A stretch of 63,150 bases of DNA from CAYQEU01 sp964532005 (GCA_964532005.1 CAZHER010000006.1:1-63150), one strand, 5' to 3'; shown: positions 44,306 to 53,980, counted from the stretch's first letter. The notes: generated by a model from the sequence alone, not told the origin. A program made the numbers and translations.

Positions 44306-44884
44306 ATGAATTTAGACGCAGTTTTTCTGATAGGGCCGCAAGGTTCAGGCAAAGGGACTCAAGCCAGGATTTTGGCTGAAAAGCATAATTTATTTTATTG
44401 GGAGATGGGCGGCGTGCTAAGAAATTTAGCAACTGAACTTACTCCTTTAGGACAGGAAGTAAAAGAGCTAATTAATAGCGGTGTTTTATTGACCGATGAT
44501 TTACTATTGTCGGTTTTTAGGGATCGTATGAGCGTGATTCCAAACAACAAAGGTGTAATTTTCGACGGGGTTCCTCGCCGTATCGGACAGGCAGAATTTG
44601 TTCTGAGTTTTTTGAAGGAACAGGGCAGGTCTAAGTTTGCAACTTTGTTCATAGATCTGCCAAAAGAGGAGTCAATGAGCCGTTTATTATTACGAGCACA
44701 AAAGGAAGGTCGTAAAGATGACACAAAAGAGGCAATAGCATATCGTTTACAGCAATATGAGGAAGACACGGTACCGGTCTTGGACTTTTTAAAATTAAAT
44801 TCGGATTTTATAACAATTGATGGAAACCAGCCAATAGAAAAAGTCACGCTAGATATAGAGCAGGCTTTGGCCAAATATGAATAA
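44306..44884 (+). CDS. adk: Adenylate kinase (copy 1)
   Basis: 192 residues from ATG 44306. P-loop GPQGSGKGTQ, NMP-binding segment with FDGVPRRIGQAE, and a short LID (RAQKEGRKDDT...AIAYRLQQY). Converts AMP and ATP to two ADP. The LID lacks zinc-binding Cys. It overlaps the second kinase gene by 8 bp and heads the adk-adk2-map unit. Confidence 0.9.
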   Translation: MNLDAVFLIGPQGSGKGTQARILAEKHNLFYWEMGGVLRNLATELTPLGQEVKELINSGVLLTDDLLLSVFRDRMSVIPNNKGVIFDGVPRRIGQAEFVLSFLKEQGRSKFATLFIDLPKEESMSRLLLRAQKEGRKDDTKEAIAYRLQQYEEDTVPVLDFLKLNSDFITIDGNQPIEKVTLDIEQALAKYE

Positions 44885-45506
44885 AACACAAAAGCATCCC
44901 CCCATCACCATAATTCTTTTAGGAGATCCTGCTGCCGGCAAAGCCACACAGGCTGAATTTATATCTAGTGAATACAATTTACTAGATTTTGACATGGGAA
45001 AAGAGCTCGCTAAGCTTAGACGGCGCGATGCAAAAGTTAACAAAAACTTACAAACCAATAACGACAAAGGAAAGCTAACTCCTACCATAATTGTGAGAAA
45101 TATTTTGAAGGAAACCATTGCAAAAGTACCAGCTAAAAAAGGAATTTTGTTCGATGGTCATCCAAAGATGCTGGGAGAAGCGCAATTGGTTAGCCGGCTC
45201 TTGAAAAAGCAGGGGAGAATAGCACCTTTGGTAATATATTTATCTATTCCTATTGAAGAAACAATAAAACGAATGGAAGATCGTGTTGGCTATTTTTCAG
45301 GGAAATATGGTAAAAGGGCAGACGACAGCAATCAGGCAATGAAAAACAGAATTAAATACTATAGAACAAATATTGCTGAGGTTATAGATTTTTTTTCAAA
45401 GAAATATGAATATCATAAAATTAGTGCTTTGGGTACCAGAAAGCAAGTTCGTACCCGGTTGGAAAAAATTATCAAAGCATATCTCACAAATTTAAGCCAT
45501 GAGTAA
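44877..45506 (+). CDS. Adenylate kinase-like protein (copy 2)
   Basis: 209 residues. Same fold as its neighbour: P-loop GDPAAGKATQAEF (Ser/Gly changed to Ala), FDGHPKMLGEAQ where adenylate kinase normally has the FPR-type Arg, and a LID with Arg residues (MEDRVGYFSGKYGKRADD). The loss of the conserved Arg suggests altered substrate preference or reduced activity. Overlaps both neighbours by 8 bp, so it is translationally coupled with adk and map. Confidence 0.8.
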   Translation: MNKTQKHPPITIILLGDPAAGKATQAEFISSEYNLLDFDMGKELAKLRRRDAKVNKNLQTNNDKGKLTPTIIVRNILKETIAKVPAKKGILFDGHPKMLGEAQLVSRLLKKQGRIAPLVIYLSIPIEETIKRMEDRVGYFSGKYGKRADDSNQAMKNRIKYYRTNIAEVIDFFSKKYEYHKISALGTRKQVRTRLEKIIKAYLTNLSHE

Positions 45507-46263
45507 AGTAAAATATGTCAAAACTGAAAATGAAATCCGGCTTCTTTCAGAAGGCGGAAAAATTTTACGAAGAATTCTTGGCGACTTGGCAACAATGGCA
45601 AAACCGGGAGTAAGTACAGGGGATTTAAACCAGTACGCAGAACAGGAAATAATAAAAGCCGGAGGGCGACCAAGTTTTATCAATTATGGTCCGAAGGACA
45701 ACCCTTTTCCGGCTGGCTTGTGTACTTCAATAAATAATGTTGTGGTCCATGGTATCCCCTCTTTTGATGAAATTTTGAGAGAAGGCGATATAATTGGTTT
45801 GGATATCGGAATGGAGTACAAAGGGCTATATACTGATACCGCAATCACTGTACCTGTAGGCACAATCCCCCCCGACACAAAAAAACTTATTGATACAACT
45901 AGAGAATGTCTGGATTCCGCAATTAAAGTTGCAGTAGTTGGCAGTAAGGTCGGGGACATAGGTAACGCAATCCAGTCTTTGGCAGAAAAAAATGGTTTCT
46001 CTGTAGTTCGAGATCTAGTTGGTCATGGTGTTGGGTATGATGTTCATGAAGATCCTATGATTCCAGGGTATGGTAAGGCCGGCACAGGCTTAACTTTAAC
46101 CGAAGGCATGGTTCTAGCGATTGAGCCGATGATCTGTGAAAAAGATTACCGCGTACATGTTGAGGATGACGGTTGGACGATTACTACCAAAGATGGGAGT
46201 TTGTCAGCCCATTTTGAGCATACTATAGCTGTAGGGAAGAAAAGCTCTGAAATTTTAACATAA
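45499..46263 (+). CDS. map: Methionine aminopeptidase, type I
   Basis: 254 residues. The five metal ligands fit: GLDIGMEYKGLYTDTA (two Asp), HGVGYDVHEDP (His), EGMVLAIEPMI (Glu) and AHFEHTIAV (Glu). Removes initiator Met from nascent proteins. In many bacteria adk and map sit together next to secY; here the pair is kept with an extra kinase but without secY. Confidence 0.96.
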   Translation: MSKVKYVKTENEIRLLSEGGKILRRILGDLATMAKPGVSTGDLNQYAEQEIIKAGGRPSFINYGPKDNPFPAGLCTSINNVVVHGIPSFDEILREGDIIGLDIGMEYKGLYTDTAITVPVGTIPPDTKKLIDTTRECLDSAIKVAVVGSKVGDIGNAIQSLAEKNGFSVVRDLVGHGVGYDVHEDPMIPGYGKAGTGLTLTEGMVLAIEPMICEKDYRVHVEDDGWTITTKDGSLSAHFEHTIAVGKKSSEILT

Positions 46264-46292
46264 AAAACCTCTCGTGAATGAGAGGTTTTTTA
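46262..46292. terminator. Terminator between map and thrS
   Basis: AAAAAACCTCTC/GAGAGGTTTTTT stem with GTGAAT loop; serves both convergent genes. Confidence 0.9.
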
Positions 46293-46300
46293 TACGAAGA

Positions 46301-48115
46301 TTACTTTTTTGTAAAGATTTCTGCTTGTAAATGCTCAACAAACTGCTGGATGCTAATCGACCCCAGATCTTTCTCATTTCTACCTCTGACCGCCACATTG
46401 CCAGATTCAGTCTCTTTGTCGCCGATTACAGCCATATATGGGATTTTTTCACTGCTGGCATCACGGATCTTTTTACCTATAGATTCTGCTCTATCATCAA
46501 TCTCTATTCTAAGATTTTCATTAGCCGCTATTAATTTCTGCTTTACTTCATGTGCACGCTGGATGTGCCTGTCGGCTATTGGAATAATTTTTATCTGGAC
46601 TGGTGAAAGCCACAAAGGAAACGCACCGGCATAGTGTTCAATTAAAATTCCAATAAATCTTTCTAGTGAACCGTATATTACTCTGTGTATCGCGACTGGT
46701 CGCTGCCTGCTACCATCAGCTGCTGTGTACTCTAAGTTAAATTGGCGCGGTTGTTGGAAATCTAGTTGAATTGTTCCCATCTGCCATTCACGACCAAGCA
46801 CATCTTTCATTAATATGTCTACTTTGGGGCCATAGAATGCGCCATCACCTTCTTCTATATAGTACTCTTTACCGCTTTTTTCTAGTATTCTTTTGAGGGC
46901 ATCTTCTGCTTTATTCCAAGTCTCTACATCGCCTAAAAAGCTTTCTGGTCTCGTTCCCAGCCGGAATTTATAGCTTAGATTAAATATTCCATAGAATTTT
47001 TCGGTAATTTCAAAAATTCTTTCATACTCTTCTTCTATTTGATCTTCTGTAATGAAGTTGTGCGAATCGTCTTGTCTGAAAGATCGGACTCGAAATAGAC
47101 CGTTTAATGCGCCGGCAAGTTCATAGCGATGTAAAGTATCTGTATCGGAAAGTCTTAATGGTAAATCGCGATAGCTTCTACTTTTCGATTCAAATACCAA
47201 CATGGCATTTGGACAGTTCATGGCTTTAACACCATATGTCTCGTTGTCATCGCGTTGGGCAATGAACATATTTTCTTGGTAATGGTCCCAATGCCCAGAA
47301 GTCTCCCAAAGCTCCTTTTTATTTACTAAAGGAGCGGAAATTTCTTGGTAGTCTCTCTTTTTATGCTCTTTTCTCCAAAAATCAATCAGTTCATTCATTA
47401 TAGTCATACCCTTAGGGAGCCAATATGGCATACCCGGAGCCGTAGGATGAAACATAAAAAGCTCTAATTGTGGACCTAGTTTTTTGTGGTCTCGCTTTTC
47501 CGCTTCTTCCAAAAGGTTTAAATGATTTTTTAAAGCTTCTTTATTTTCAAAAGCAAGTCCGTAAATACGCTGCAGTTGCGGCTTTTCCTGGTCCCCTCTC
47601 CAATATGCACCGGAAATTTTATACAACATAAATGAACCTTCAGCAATTTCATTGGTGTTGTTAACATGACCACCTCTACATAAGTCAATAAATTTGCCCG
47701 TTTTGTATAGACTTACAACTGGATTTTTTTCTGAGGTATCTTCGAACTTGCCCAAGGAATCGTCACTGTTTAAAATTTGATCTGCTTTGGTTGTGCCAAA
47801 TTTTTCAATATCTGAGATGAGTTCTATTTTGAAAGGCTGGTTTTTTTCCTCAAAAAACCTTTTTGCCTCATCAGTGCTCATTTCTTGACGTTCAAAATCG
47901 AGGTTTTGAGCTGCCAACTCTTGCATCCGTTTTTCTAATTTTGGAAGATCTTCAGGTGTAAGCGGTCTTGGAAGCAAGAAGTCATAATAAAATCCAGACT
48001 CAATAACAGGTCCTACACCTAATTTTGCTTCGGGAAATTGCTCTGTCACTGCCGTTGCAAGCAGGTGAGCAAGCGAGTGTCTCTGGTTATTTAATTGCTC
48101 ATTATTATTTGGCAT
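46301..48115 (-). CDS. thrS: Threonyl-tRNA synthetase lacking the TGS domain
   Basis: 604 residues from ATG 48115; a longer start at 48157 would lie upstream of the TATACT at 48138-48133. The protein begins directly with the editing domain (RHSLAHLLATAV, where HSxAH lies), so the usual ~60-residue N-terminal TGS domain is absent. Catalytic class II core: MNCPNAM zinc Cys, RVRSFRQDDSHNF motif 2, VAIHRVIYGSLERF motif 3, then the anticodon-binding domain. An RNA with a strong terminator is made upstream on the same strand and might control it. Confidence 0.96.
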   Translation of the reverse strand: MPNNNEQLNNQRHSLAHLLATAVTEQFPEAKLGVGPVIESGFYYDFLLPRPLTPEDLPKLEKRMQELAAQNLDFERQEMSTDEAKRFFEEKNQPFKIELISDIEKFGTTKADQILNSDDSLGKFEDTSEKNPVVSLYKTGKFIDLCRGGHVNNTNEIAEGSFMLYKISGAYWRGDQEKPQLQRIYGLAFENKEALKNHLNLLEEAEKRDHKKLGPQLELFMFHPTAPGMPYWLPKGMTIMNELIDFWRKEHKKRDYQEISAPLVNKKELWETSGHWDHYQENMFIAQRDDNETYGVKAMNCPNAMLVFESKSRSYRDLPLRLSDTDTLHRYELAGALNGLFRVRSFRQDDSHNFITEDQIEEEYERIFEITEKFYGIFNLSYKFRLGTRPESFLGDVETWNKAEDALKRILEKSGKEYYIEEGDGAFYGPKVDILMKDVLGREWQMGTIQLDFQQPRQFNLEYTAADGSRQRPVAIHRVIYGSLERFIGILIEHYAGAFPLWLSPVQIKIIPIADRHIQRAHEVKQKLIAANENLRIEIDDRAESIGKKIRDASSEKIPYMAVIGDKETESGNVAVRGRNEKDLGSISIQQFVEHLQAEIFTKK

Positions 48116-48132
48116 ATGTTTTATTGTGTTAT

Positions 48133-48138
48133 AGTATA
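48133..48138 (-). promoter_or_regulatory. -10 element of thrS
   Basis: TATACT on the minus strand, 17 bases before ATG 48115. Confidence 0.45.
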
Positions 48139-48276
48139 AATTTGAAAATTTGGCCAAAGTGGGGGAAGGATGAAAAGTTATGACATTTTCGCTGTCATTG
48201 TCGGGCTAATTTCGGAAACGACGCTAGTTGTTAGCCGTCTGGTGCATTTCGTTTCACGATTGTTTTAGCTCTTGGC

Positions 48277-48330
48277 AAAAAAAGACCCCAGAACCGTTTT
48301 CGTTATAACGAAAATTTGGTTCTGGGGTCT
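48277..48330 (-). terminator. Very strong terminator of the dnaE-thrS intergenic RNA
   Basis: A 13-bp perfect stem (48283-48295 with 48318-48330, AGACCCCAGAACC and its complement) is capped by the palindrome TTTTCGTTATAACGAAAA; U7 follows on the minus strand. Confidence 0.9.
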
Positions 48331-48446
48331 AACATTTGAGTATAGACGGTTCCGTCCCAGTCCGTTGGCGCTAGGCCAACCTTTTTGAGGTTATGTACTT
48401 AACTCAGTCTCTCCGGTTGGTAGCCGTGTCTTAAACTGAATGTGCT
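48283..48446 (-). ncRNA. Unassigned ~165-base RNA between dnaE and thrS
   Basis: A promoter TTGCAA (48481-48476), 17 bp, TATAAT (48458-48453) sits at the dnaE stop and points to thrS. The RNA can form CCAACC/GGTTGG, GTTGGC/GCCAAC and GACGG/CCGTC helices, then ends in an exceptionally strong terminator. It holds no plausible frame. It may be a thrS leader or an independent small RNA. A GGGACGGAACC segment superficially recalls a T-box antiterminator, but the invariant UGG is not there and Stem I is missing. Confidence 0.6.
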
Positions 48447-48458
48447 AAATGTATTATA

Positions 48459-51400
48459 TCACTGTCCGCTGACCTTTGCAATTTGGGGCAAGTTTCGAAG
48501 CGCTTTTATAAAATCGGGATTTACTCTGACTTGAGAATTAGTTTTAAGCTTTTTCTCCCCCGAAGGGCCTGTGATGCTTAGATAGACCTGCGCATATCCT
48601 GGGAAAGCCTCAATTATATCTTTGATCTTCAACAAAGTTTGTTGTGAGCTGTCTGTTAGATGAATAACAACTTCCTTATTTTTTTCCATTTCCGCAAGTG
48701 CCATGCTATACAAGTCGTCATTTGGTAGAGGGGATATATTTTCGGCAATTATTTTAAATTCACCGTCTTTGTCAGAAATTTTGCCAGAAACTTGAACTAT
48801 TTTATCTAGGTCCAGATAGGGCATGGCTTCTGCCATAACTTTTGGAAAAACCAAGACCTCTACATTTCCCGAAGGATCCTGTAAAGTGAAAAAAGCCATT
48901 GGATCGTTTTTTTTCGTTAAAGTTCGCTTGTATTTTGTTATTAATCCACCTATTTCTAGAGTGCTATTTGTAGGCAATTCCGCCAGAGCAGCAATTTTTG
49001 TATAACCTGACAGCACCGTTTGGTAGCTGTCTAGCGGATGCGCTGAAACATACAATCCCAGATATTCTTTTTCCCACACTAGTTTTTGATCCATAGGAGC
49101 TTGTTCGGTATCCTTTAGGATAATTTTTCCAAAATTGGAATTTGCTCCAAACAAGGATGCTTGCTGGCTTTTGCTTTCCTGGGTGTGTTCACGTAGAAAA
49201 TTGAGAACTGTTTCAGTGTTAAATAATAGCTGGTTTCTTTCCCCAAACTTATCCATAGCCCCAGATTTAACAAGTGCTTCCCAAGATTTTTTGTTAAGAT
49301 TTTTTGTTTGGCACTTAATGAGAAAATCTTGCAGATTTTCGAATTTGATCCCAGCCTTATGGCAAGAAATTATTTTTTCAACTACGTCAGATCCAAGATT
49401 TTTAACTGCATTCAGACCGAACCGGATTGTTTTTTCGTTTATTACGGTAAAGTTGTCGTAAGATTCAGTTACATCCGGTGGCAAAACATCTATTCCTAAA
49501 TTTCGACACTCTTCTACTGCTGCGTAAATCTTTTCTTCATCACCAGACTCAGCCGTCATGACAGCAGCCATGAATTCAACCGAATAATTGGCTTTCATAA
49601 AGGCTGTCTGATACGACACAACCGCATATGATGCGGAATGCGCTTTATTGAAACCATATGCCGCAAATGGTTCTATCCAGTTCCATACTTCATTAGCTTT
49701 GGCATGGCTCCAGCCGCTGGTATCCTGGCAACCTTGGATGAATTTAATTTTTTGCTTTGCCATTTCAGCAGGTATTTTCTTTCCAACTGCTTTTCGAAAT
49801 TTATCTACCTCTTCCAAAGTATACCCCGCCAAGTCGTGGGCAATTGTTAACAGATCGTCTTGGTAAACCAAGATTCCATAAGACCGTTGCAGGATTTTTT
49901 CGAGTGCCGGATCTAAATAGGTAACTAGGTCCGGATTGTTCTTTCTCCTAATGTAGTCGGGTAGGAATTGCATAGGACCTGGCCGGTACAAAGCTATCAT
50001 GGCCATGATTTCGAAGATTGTATTTGGCTTCAGGTCGCGTAAATAATGGGTCATTCCTGACGATCCAAGTTGGAAAACCCCAAAGGTTAACCCATCTGAT
50101 AGTAGTTTGAAAGTTTTGGGATCAGGGTGTGGAAGATTGTAAATATCAACATCAACTTTGTGTCGTATTCTTACTAATTTTACAGCTTCTTCAAGAATGG
50201 AAAGGTTTCGAATTCCGAGAAGATCCAGCTTGATAACTCCAATAGCATCCCCTTTGGCGTTAACATCCAAGGAGTACATGTCGTATTGTGTAATTTGTCT
50301 GTCGCCGTCAGGTTCGCGTTGTAGCGGCATGTACTGAGTTAACGGTTCCGGTGTGATTACTATCCCAGCCGCGTGAATAGAGGCATGCCTTGCACAACCC
50401 TCCAGTTTCTTTGCAATGTCCAATATTTTGTGGGTTTCTGGATCTTGGGTATAAACCTGCTTCAATTCTTGATTCATATCCAAAGCTTTATCCAGTGTCA
50501 TATCAAAACCTTGTTTGCCAAGAGGAATCATTTTGGCAATCCTATCGCACTTACTGTATGAAACTCCTAGAGCTCGTCCAACATCACGTACCGCAGCCCT
50601 TGCCTTCATTGTCCCAAAAGTTATTATTTGGGCAACTTTTTCCTTTCCAAACTCATTTGTCATCCACTCAATAACTTCATCCCGGCGGTTATCAGCAATA
50701 TCCAGGTCAATATCCGGGGGAGTGGGACGGTGCAAAGTCAGAAAACGTTCAAATGGCAGTTCGTAGTATAAAGGGTCAACATTGGTAATTCCTAGGATTT
50801 TTCCGACAATACTCCCGGCTGCGGAGCCTCTGGTGTTGGTGAACGCTTTCAGGTCACGCGCCCCTTCTACTACACGGGCCACCATTAAAAAATATGGGGC
50901 AAATCCTTTGGTGCAAATAATATCCAGCTCGTAATTGATCCGTTCTAGCACTTTTTCCGGAACCACGCTATTTTGTCCGTTGTATGAAATTTGTGCTTTC
51001 TCAAGAACAATTTTTCTAAGGTAGTCTTCTGAAGTGGTTCCGGCAGGAATTTTTACTTTTGGGAAATAGCGTTGGTTTGTAGGGATTTCCAATTCACACT
51101 GTTCAGCAATAATTTGAGTATTTGCTAAGGCTTCTGGTATGTCCGAAAATAATTGTTCCATTTCTTCTATGCTTCTGAACGATAAGTTGTGCGTCCTCAT
51201 ATCAAGACGGTTAGGATCATCTACTGTTTTTCCGGTCCCAATGCACACCATCACATCCTGTGCTTCCGCATCATCTTCGTGAATATAATGACTATCTGCA
51301 GTTGCCACTATCCCTACATTATGAATTTTTCCTAACTTGATGAGTTTGTTGTTGAGTTCGTCTTGTGCAGATTTATCTGCAGAATCAAGCGCATTTCGCT

Positions 51401-51920
51401 GGATTTCCAAGTAAAAATTTTCCCGACCAAAAATTTGTAAATACAGGTTCAGCTTTTTGCCTGCTTCCTGCTCGGAAATTCCTATAGCCTTAGGAATCTC
51501 TCCCGTTTGACATCCGGACAGCGCAATCAATCCATCACTGTATTTGCTGAGTACTTCTTTGTCCACTCTAGGTTTGTAGTAGAATCCTTCAGTACTGGCA
51601 ATAGTTGCGAGTTTCATTAAGTTCAGGTAACCTTGATAATTTTTTGCCAGCAAAGTCAGATGGAAATAATTTGCATCCTGGCGTCCTTCCTTGTCGTTCA
51701 GACTCCTGGGCGCAATGTAAGCTTCCATTCCAATTATAGGTTTGATGTTTGCTGTTTTGCAGGCGTTGTAAAATTCGATCGCACCATACATTGATCCATG
51801 ATCCGTTATGGCAATGGCTTCCATTCCTTTTTCCGAGGCAGCCTGAACCAGGTCGTCAATTTTAGACAGACCGTCTAGAAGCGAGTAATGAGTATGACAG
51901 TGAAGGTGAGTGAATGACAT
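48459..51920 (-). CDS. dnaE: DNA polymerase III alpha subunit
   Basis: 1153 residues, normal DnaE1 length. PHP domain at the N-terminus (HLHCHTHYSLLDG...ITDHGSMYG), polymerase palm with PDIDLDIADNRRDEVI (catalytic Asp pair), the tandem helix-hairpin-helix region, and a C-terminal OB fold (LEIGGLITKYKRTLTKK). Replicative chain synthesis. Divergent from gene 51966 with a ~45-bp shared promoter region. Confidence 0.97.
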   Translation of the reverse strand: MSFTHLHCHTHYSLLDGLSKIDDLVQAASEKGMEAIAITDHGSMYGAIEFYNACKTANIKPIIGMEAYIAPRSLNDKEGRQDANYFHLTLLAKNYQGYLNLMKLATIASTEGFYYKPRVDKEVLSKYSDGLIALSGCQTGEIPKAIGISEQEAGKKLNLYLQIFGRENFYLEIQRNALDSADKSAQDELNNKLIKLGKIHNVGIVATADSHYIHEDDAEAQDVMVCIGTGKTVDDPNRLDMRTHNLSFRSIEEMEQLFSDIPEALANTQIIAEQCELEIPTNQRYFPKVKIPAGTTSEDYLRKIVLEKAQISYNGQNSVVPEKVLERINYELDIICTKGFAPYFLMVARVVEGARDLKAFTNTRGSAAGSIVGKILGITNVDPLYYELPFERFLTLHRPTPPDIDLDIADNRRDEVIEWMTNEFGKEKVAQIITFGTMKARAAVRDVGRALGVSYSKCDRIAKMIPLGKQGFDMTLDKALDMNQELKQVYTQDPETHKILDIAKKLEGCARHASIHAAGIVITPEPLTQYMPLQREPDGDRQITQYDMYSLDVNAKGDAIGVIKLDLLGIRNLSILEEAVKLVRIRHKVDVDIYNLPHPDPKTFKLLSDGLTFGVFQLGSSGMTHYLRDLKPNTIFEIMAMIALYRPGPMQFLPDYIRRKNNPDLVTYLDPALEKILQRSYGILVYQDDLLTIAHDLAGYTLEEVDKFRKAVGKKIPAEMAKQKIKFIQGCQDTSGWSHAKANEVWNWIEPFAAYGFNKAHSASYAVVSYQTAFMKANYSVEFMAAVMTAESGDEEKIYAAVEECRNLGIDVLPPDVTESYDNFTVINEKTIRFGLNAVKNLGSDVVEKIISCHKAGIKFENLQDFLIKCQTKNLNKKSWEALVKSGAMDKFGERNQLLFNTETVLNFLREHTQESKSQQASLFGANSNFGKIILKDTEQAPMDQKLVWEKEYLGLYVSAHPLDSYQTVLSGYTKIAALAELPTNSTLEIGGLITKYKRTLTKKNDPMAFFTLQDPSGNVEVLVFPKVMAEAMPYLDLDKIVQVSGKISDKDGEFKIIAENISPLPNDDLYSMALAEMEKNKEVVIHLTDSSQQTLLKIKDIIEAFPGYAQVYLSITGPSGEKKLKTNSQVRVNPDFIKALRNLPQIAKVSGQ

Positions 51921-51948
51921 TCGATATAACTATTTGCTATACTATAGC

Positions 51949-51954
51949 TATAAT
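51949..51954 (+). promoter_or_regulatory. -10 element of gene 51966, in the divergent dnaE region
   Basis: TATAAT eleven bases before ATG 51966. A TATAGT on the minus strand in the same interval suits dnaE. Confidence 0.45.
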
Positions 51955-51965
51955 AACATAACAGG

Positions 51966-52853
51966 ATGTCTGAAATACAAGACAAATTAAAGGTGGCAGC
52001 AGAGACTGCGGTAATTGCCGGAGAAGAGTCGGGATTAGCCGTAAAAGGATTTTTTACTTCTATGGCCCGGTGGCAGAAAATTGTTTTTTTTGCCGGATTA
52101 ATTTTGATTATTCCGGCTTATTACGGCGCTTACTATAGCTCTCACTATTTTGCCAAATCTAGTTTGAACGACAAGCTAATAAAAGCCCATACAGCTCATA
52201 TTGAAACCAGGAATGTTTCTGTCACAGAGGTAACAATCCTACCTGTCACAGCAAATCAATATACCGCTTATTTTCAAGTGACAAATCCAAATTTGGATCT
52301 GGGCGCCGTCAATGTTCCATATACCGTTGATTTTTATAATGAGAATAAGGAACAGATTTATTCTGCTAACGGAACTTTTTACATAATACCTGACCAAAAA
52401 AAATATGTTGTCGTACCAAGAATTGATAGTACAGAGGAGATAGCCAAAGCTGAAGTAAAATTGGGTGATGTTAAATGGCAAAAGAAGCCTGATTTACCCA
52501 AAGTTGAATTTAAAACTCCGAACCCTGAAATATTCGACCAGGATATTACCACTGTGTCTCAACTGACAGTTGAAGGGTCTATTATCAACGATAGCGAGTA
52601 TAAAATCAAAAAGACAAGCATTGTTTTATTGGTTTATGGTAAGACCAATAGGATCGTGGGCATAAATGTTAGGGAAGAAAGAGATATTGTAGCTTTTGGC
52701 AGAAGGGCATACAAACAAACGTGGCCGAATCTGTCCTCATCCGATATAAGCAGGGTTGAAGTTTACACTGATGTCAATATATTGGACAAATCAAATTTAG
52801 AGTTGAGCAGTGATAATTTAACTCCAGTCTCAGATATTCCTGACCTAAGGTAG
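51966..52853 (+). CDS. Single-pass membrane protein, hypothetical
   Basis: 295 residues: a cytoplasmic N-terminus of ~35, one membrane helix (~38-60), and an external region with two beta-rich units (~75-165 and ~195-290) resembling late-embryogenesis/FxLYD-type beta sandwiches (TVEGSIINDSEYKIKKTSIVLLVYG). Ten bp upstream of rodA and probably cotranscribed, so a link to envelope growth is possible but unproven. Confidence 0.7.
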   Translation: MSEIQDKLKVAAETAVIAGEESGLAVKGFFTSMARWQKIVFFAGLILIIPAYYGAYYSSHYFAKSSLNDKLIKAHTAHIETRNVSVTEVTILPVTANQYTAYFQVTNPNLDLGAVNVPYTVDFYNENKEQIYSANGTFYIIPDQKKYVVVPRIDSTEEIAKAEVKLGDVKWQKKPDLPKVEFKTPNPEIFDQDITTVSQLTVEGSIINDSEYKIKKTSIVLLVYGKTNRIVGINVREERDIVAFGRRAYKQTWPNLSSSDISRVEVYTDVNILDKSNLELSSDNLTPVSDIPDLR

Positions 52854-52863
52854 GGATTTTGGA

Positions 52864-53964
52864 ATGAAAACTTTTTTTGAAAGATTTAAATATTTTGACT
52901 TACCACTGCTGATAATCAGCAGTTTGCTAATTTTGGCAGGATTGGCTGTTTTGTATGCGACTTCGCGTTCGGGAGACACAATGGAAATTTTCTACAGACA
53001 GTCGGTGTATGTTGCTGTTGGGATCGTTTTATTTATATTGTTTTCATGGTCCAACTACCAGCAATTAGCAAAGTTAAACCGTGTTGCCTACGTTGTGCTT
53101 TTGTTTTTGTTGGCCTATTTAATTATTTTTGGAGATCCTATTAGAGGAAGCGCTAGGTGGATTGATTTAGGAGTATTTAACTTCCAGCCTGCTGAGTTTG
53201 CAAAACTCGTTGCAATATTGGGGCTGGCGCGTTGGTTGTATTTGAGACGTGGACAGATAAATTCCTTTTCTAGCATAATTTTGACTTTTATCTATGCGGT
53301 TGTGCCAGCGGTTCTGATTTTTCTTGAACCAGACTTAGGGTCAGCATCTGTTATCATGGTTATTTGGTTTGGTATGCTCTACATTAGTAAAATTAAAAAA
53401 TTATATTTAGTGGCAGTGATACTCCTCGTTGTTTTGGCAGCTGCTTTTAGCTGGGAGTTTGTCTTGCATGATTATCAAAAAAATCGAGTGGAAGTATTTT
53501 TAAACCCTTCATTGGATCTTAAAGACACTGGTTATAATGTCAGGCAGGCTATTATTGCGGTTGGTAGCGGGCAGCTTACTGGGCGGGGACTAGGCAAGGG
53601 ACTTCAGAGCCAATTAAAATTTTTACCAGAACGTCAGACCGATTTTATTTTTGCTTCCGCTTCTGAAGAGATAGGATTCGTTGGGTGCGTCGGACTGCTG
53701 GCACTGTATTATATGTTTGCTTGGAGGCTTATTGTAATTATGCGAAGAGCTAAGGATGATTTAGGGTACTATATTGTGGGTGGTGCTTTGTTTATGTTTT
53801 TTACCCAAGTTACTGTCAATATCGGAATAAACTTAGGTTTAGTACCAGTAACCGGCATTCCTCTGCCGTTCTTGAGTTACGGGGGTAGTTCTTTAATGGT
53901 AATGATGATAGCTATGGGACTGGTTCAGAGCGTGGTCCGGCAATCTAAGGTTTTGAGGTTTTAG
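52864..53964 (+). CDS. rodA: RodA/FtsW peptidoglycan glycosyltransferase (RodA type)
   Basis: 366 residues, about ten helices. SEDS landmarks: FQPAEFAKL, EPDLGSASV (with the catalytic-type Asp), TGRGLGKGLQSQLKFLPERQTDFIFA and the C-terminal NIGINLGLVPVTGIPLPFLSYGGSS; the VTGIPLPF form favours RodA over FtsW. Polymerises lipid II during wall elongation. A weak purine-rich ribosome site precedes the ATG. Confidence 0.92.
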   Translation: MKTFFERFKYFDLPLLIISSLLILAGLAVLYATSRSGDTMEIFYRQSVYVAVGIVLFILFSWSNYQQLAKLNRVAYVVLLFLLAYLIIFGDPIRGSARWIDLGVFNFQPAEFAKLVAILGLARWLYLRRGQINSFSSIILTFIYAVVPAVLIFLEPDLGSASVIMVIWFGMLYISKIKKLYLVAVILLVVLAAAFSWEFVLHDYQKNRVEVFLNPSLDLKDTGYNVRQAIIAVGSGQLTGRGLGKGLQSQLKFLPERQTDFIFASASEEIGFVGCVGLLALYYMFAWRLIVIMRRAKDDLGYYIVGGALFMFFTQVTVNIGINLGLVPVTGIPLPFLSYGGSSLMVMMIAMGLVQSVVRQSKVLRF

Positions 53965-53974
53965 TGGCTGATGG

Positions 53975-53980
53975 TATAAT
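53975..53980 (+). promoter_or_regulatory. -10 element, near-leaderless gene 53990
   Basis: TATAAT nine bases before ATG 53990. Confidence 0.5.

Noticed and set aside
48330..48446. Possible T-box leader for thrS
   Set aside because: The GGGACGGAACC segment lacks the invariant T-box UGGN, and no Stem I with specifier loop is present in the short RNA; kept only as an unassigned RNA.
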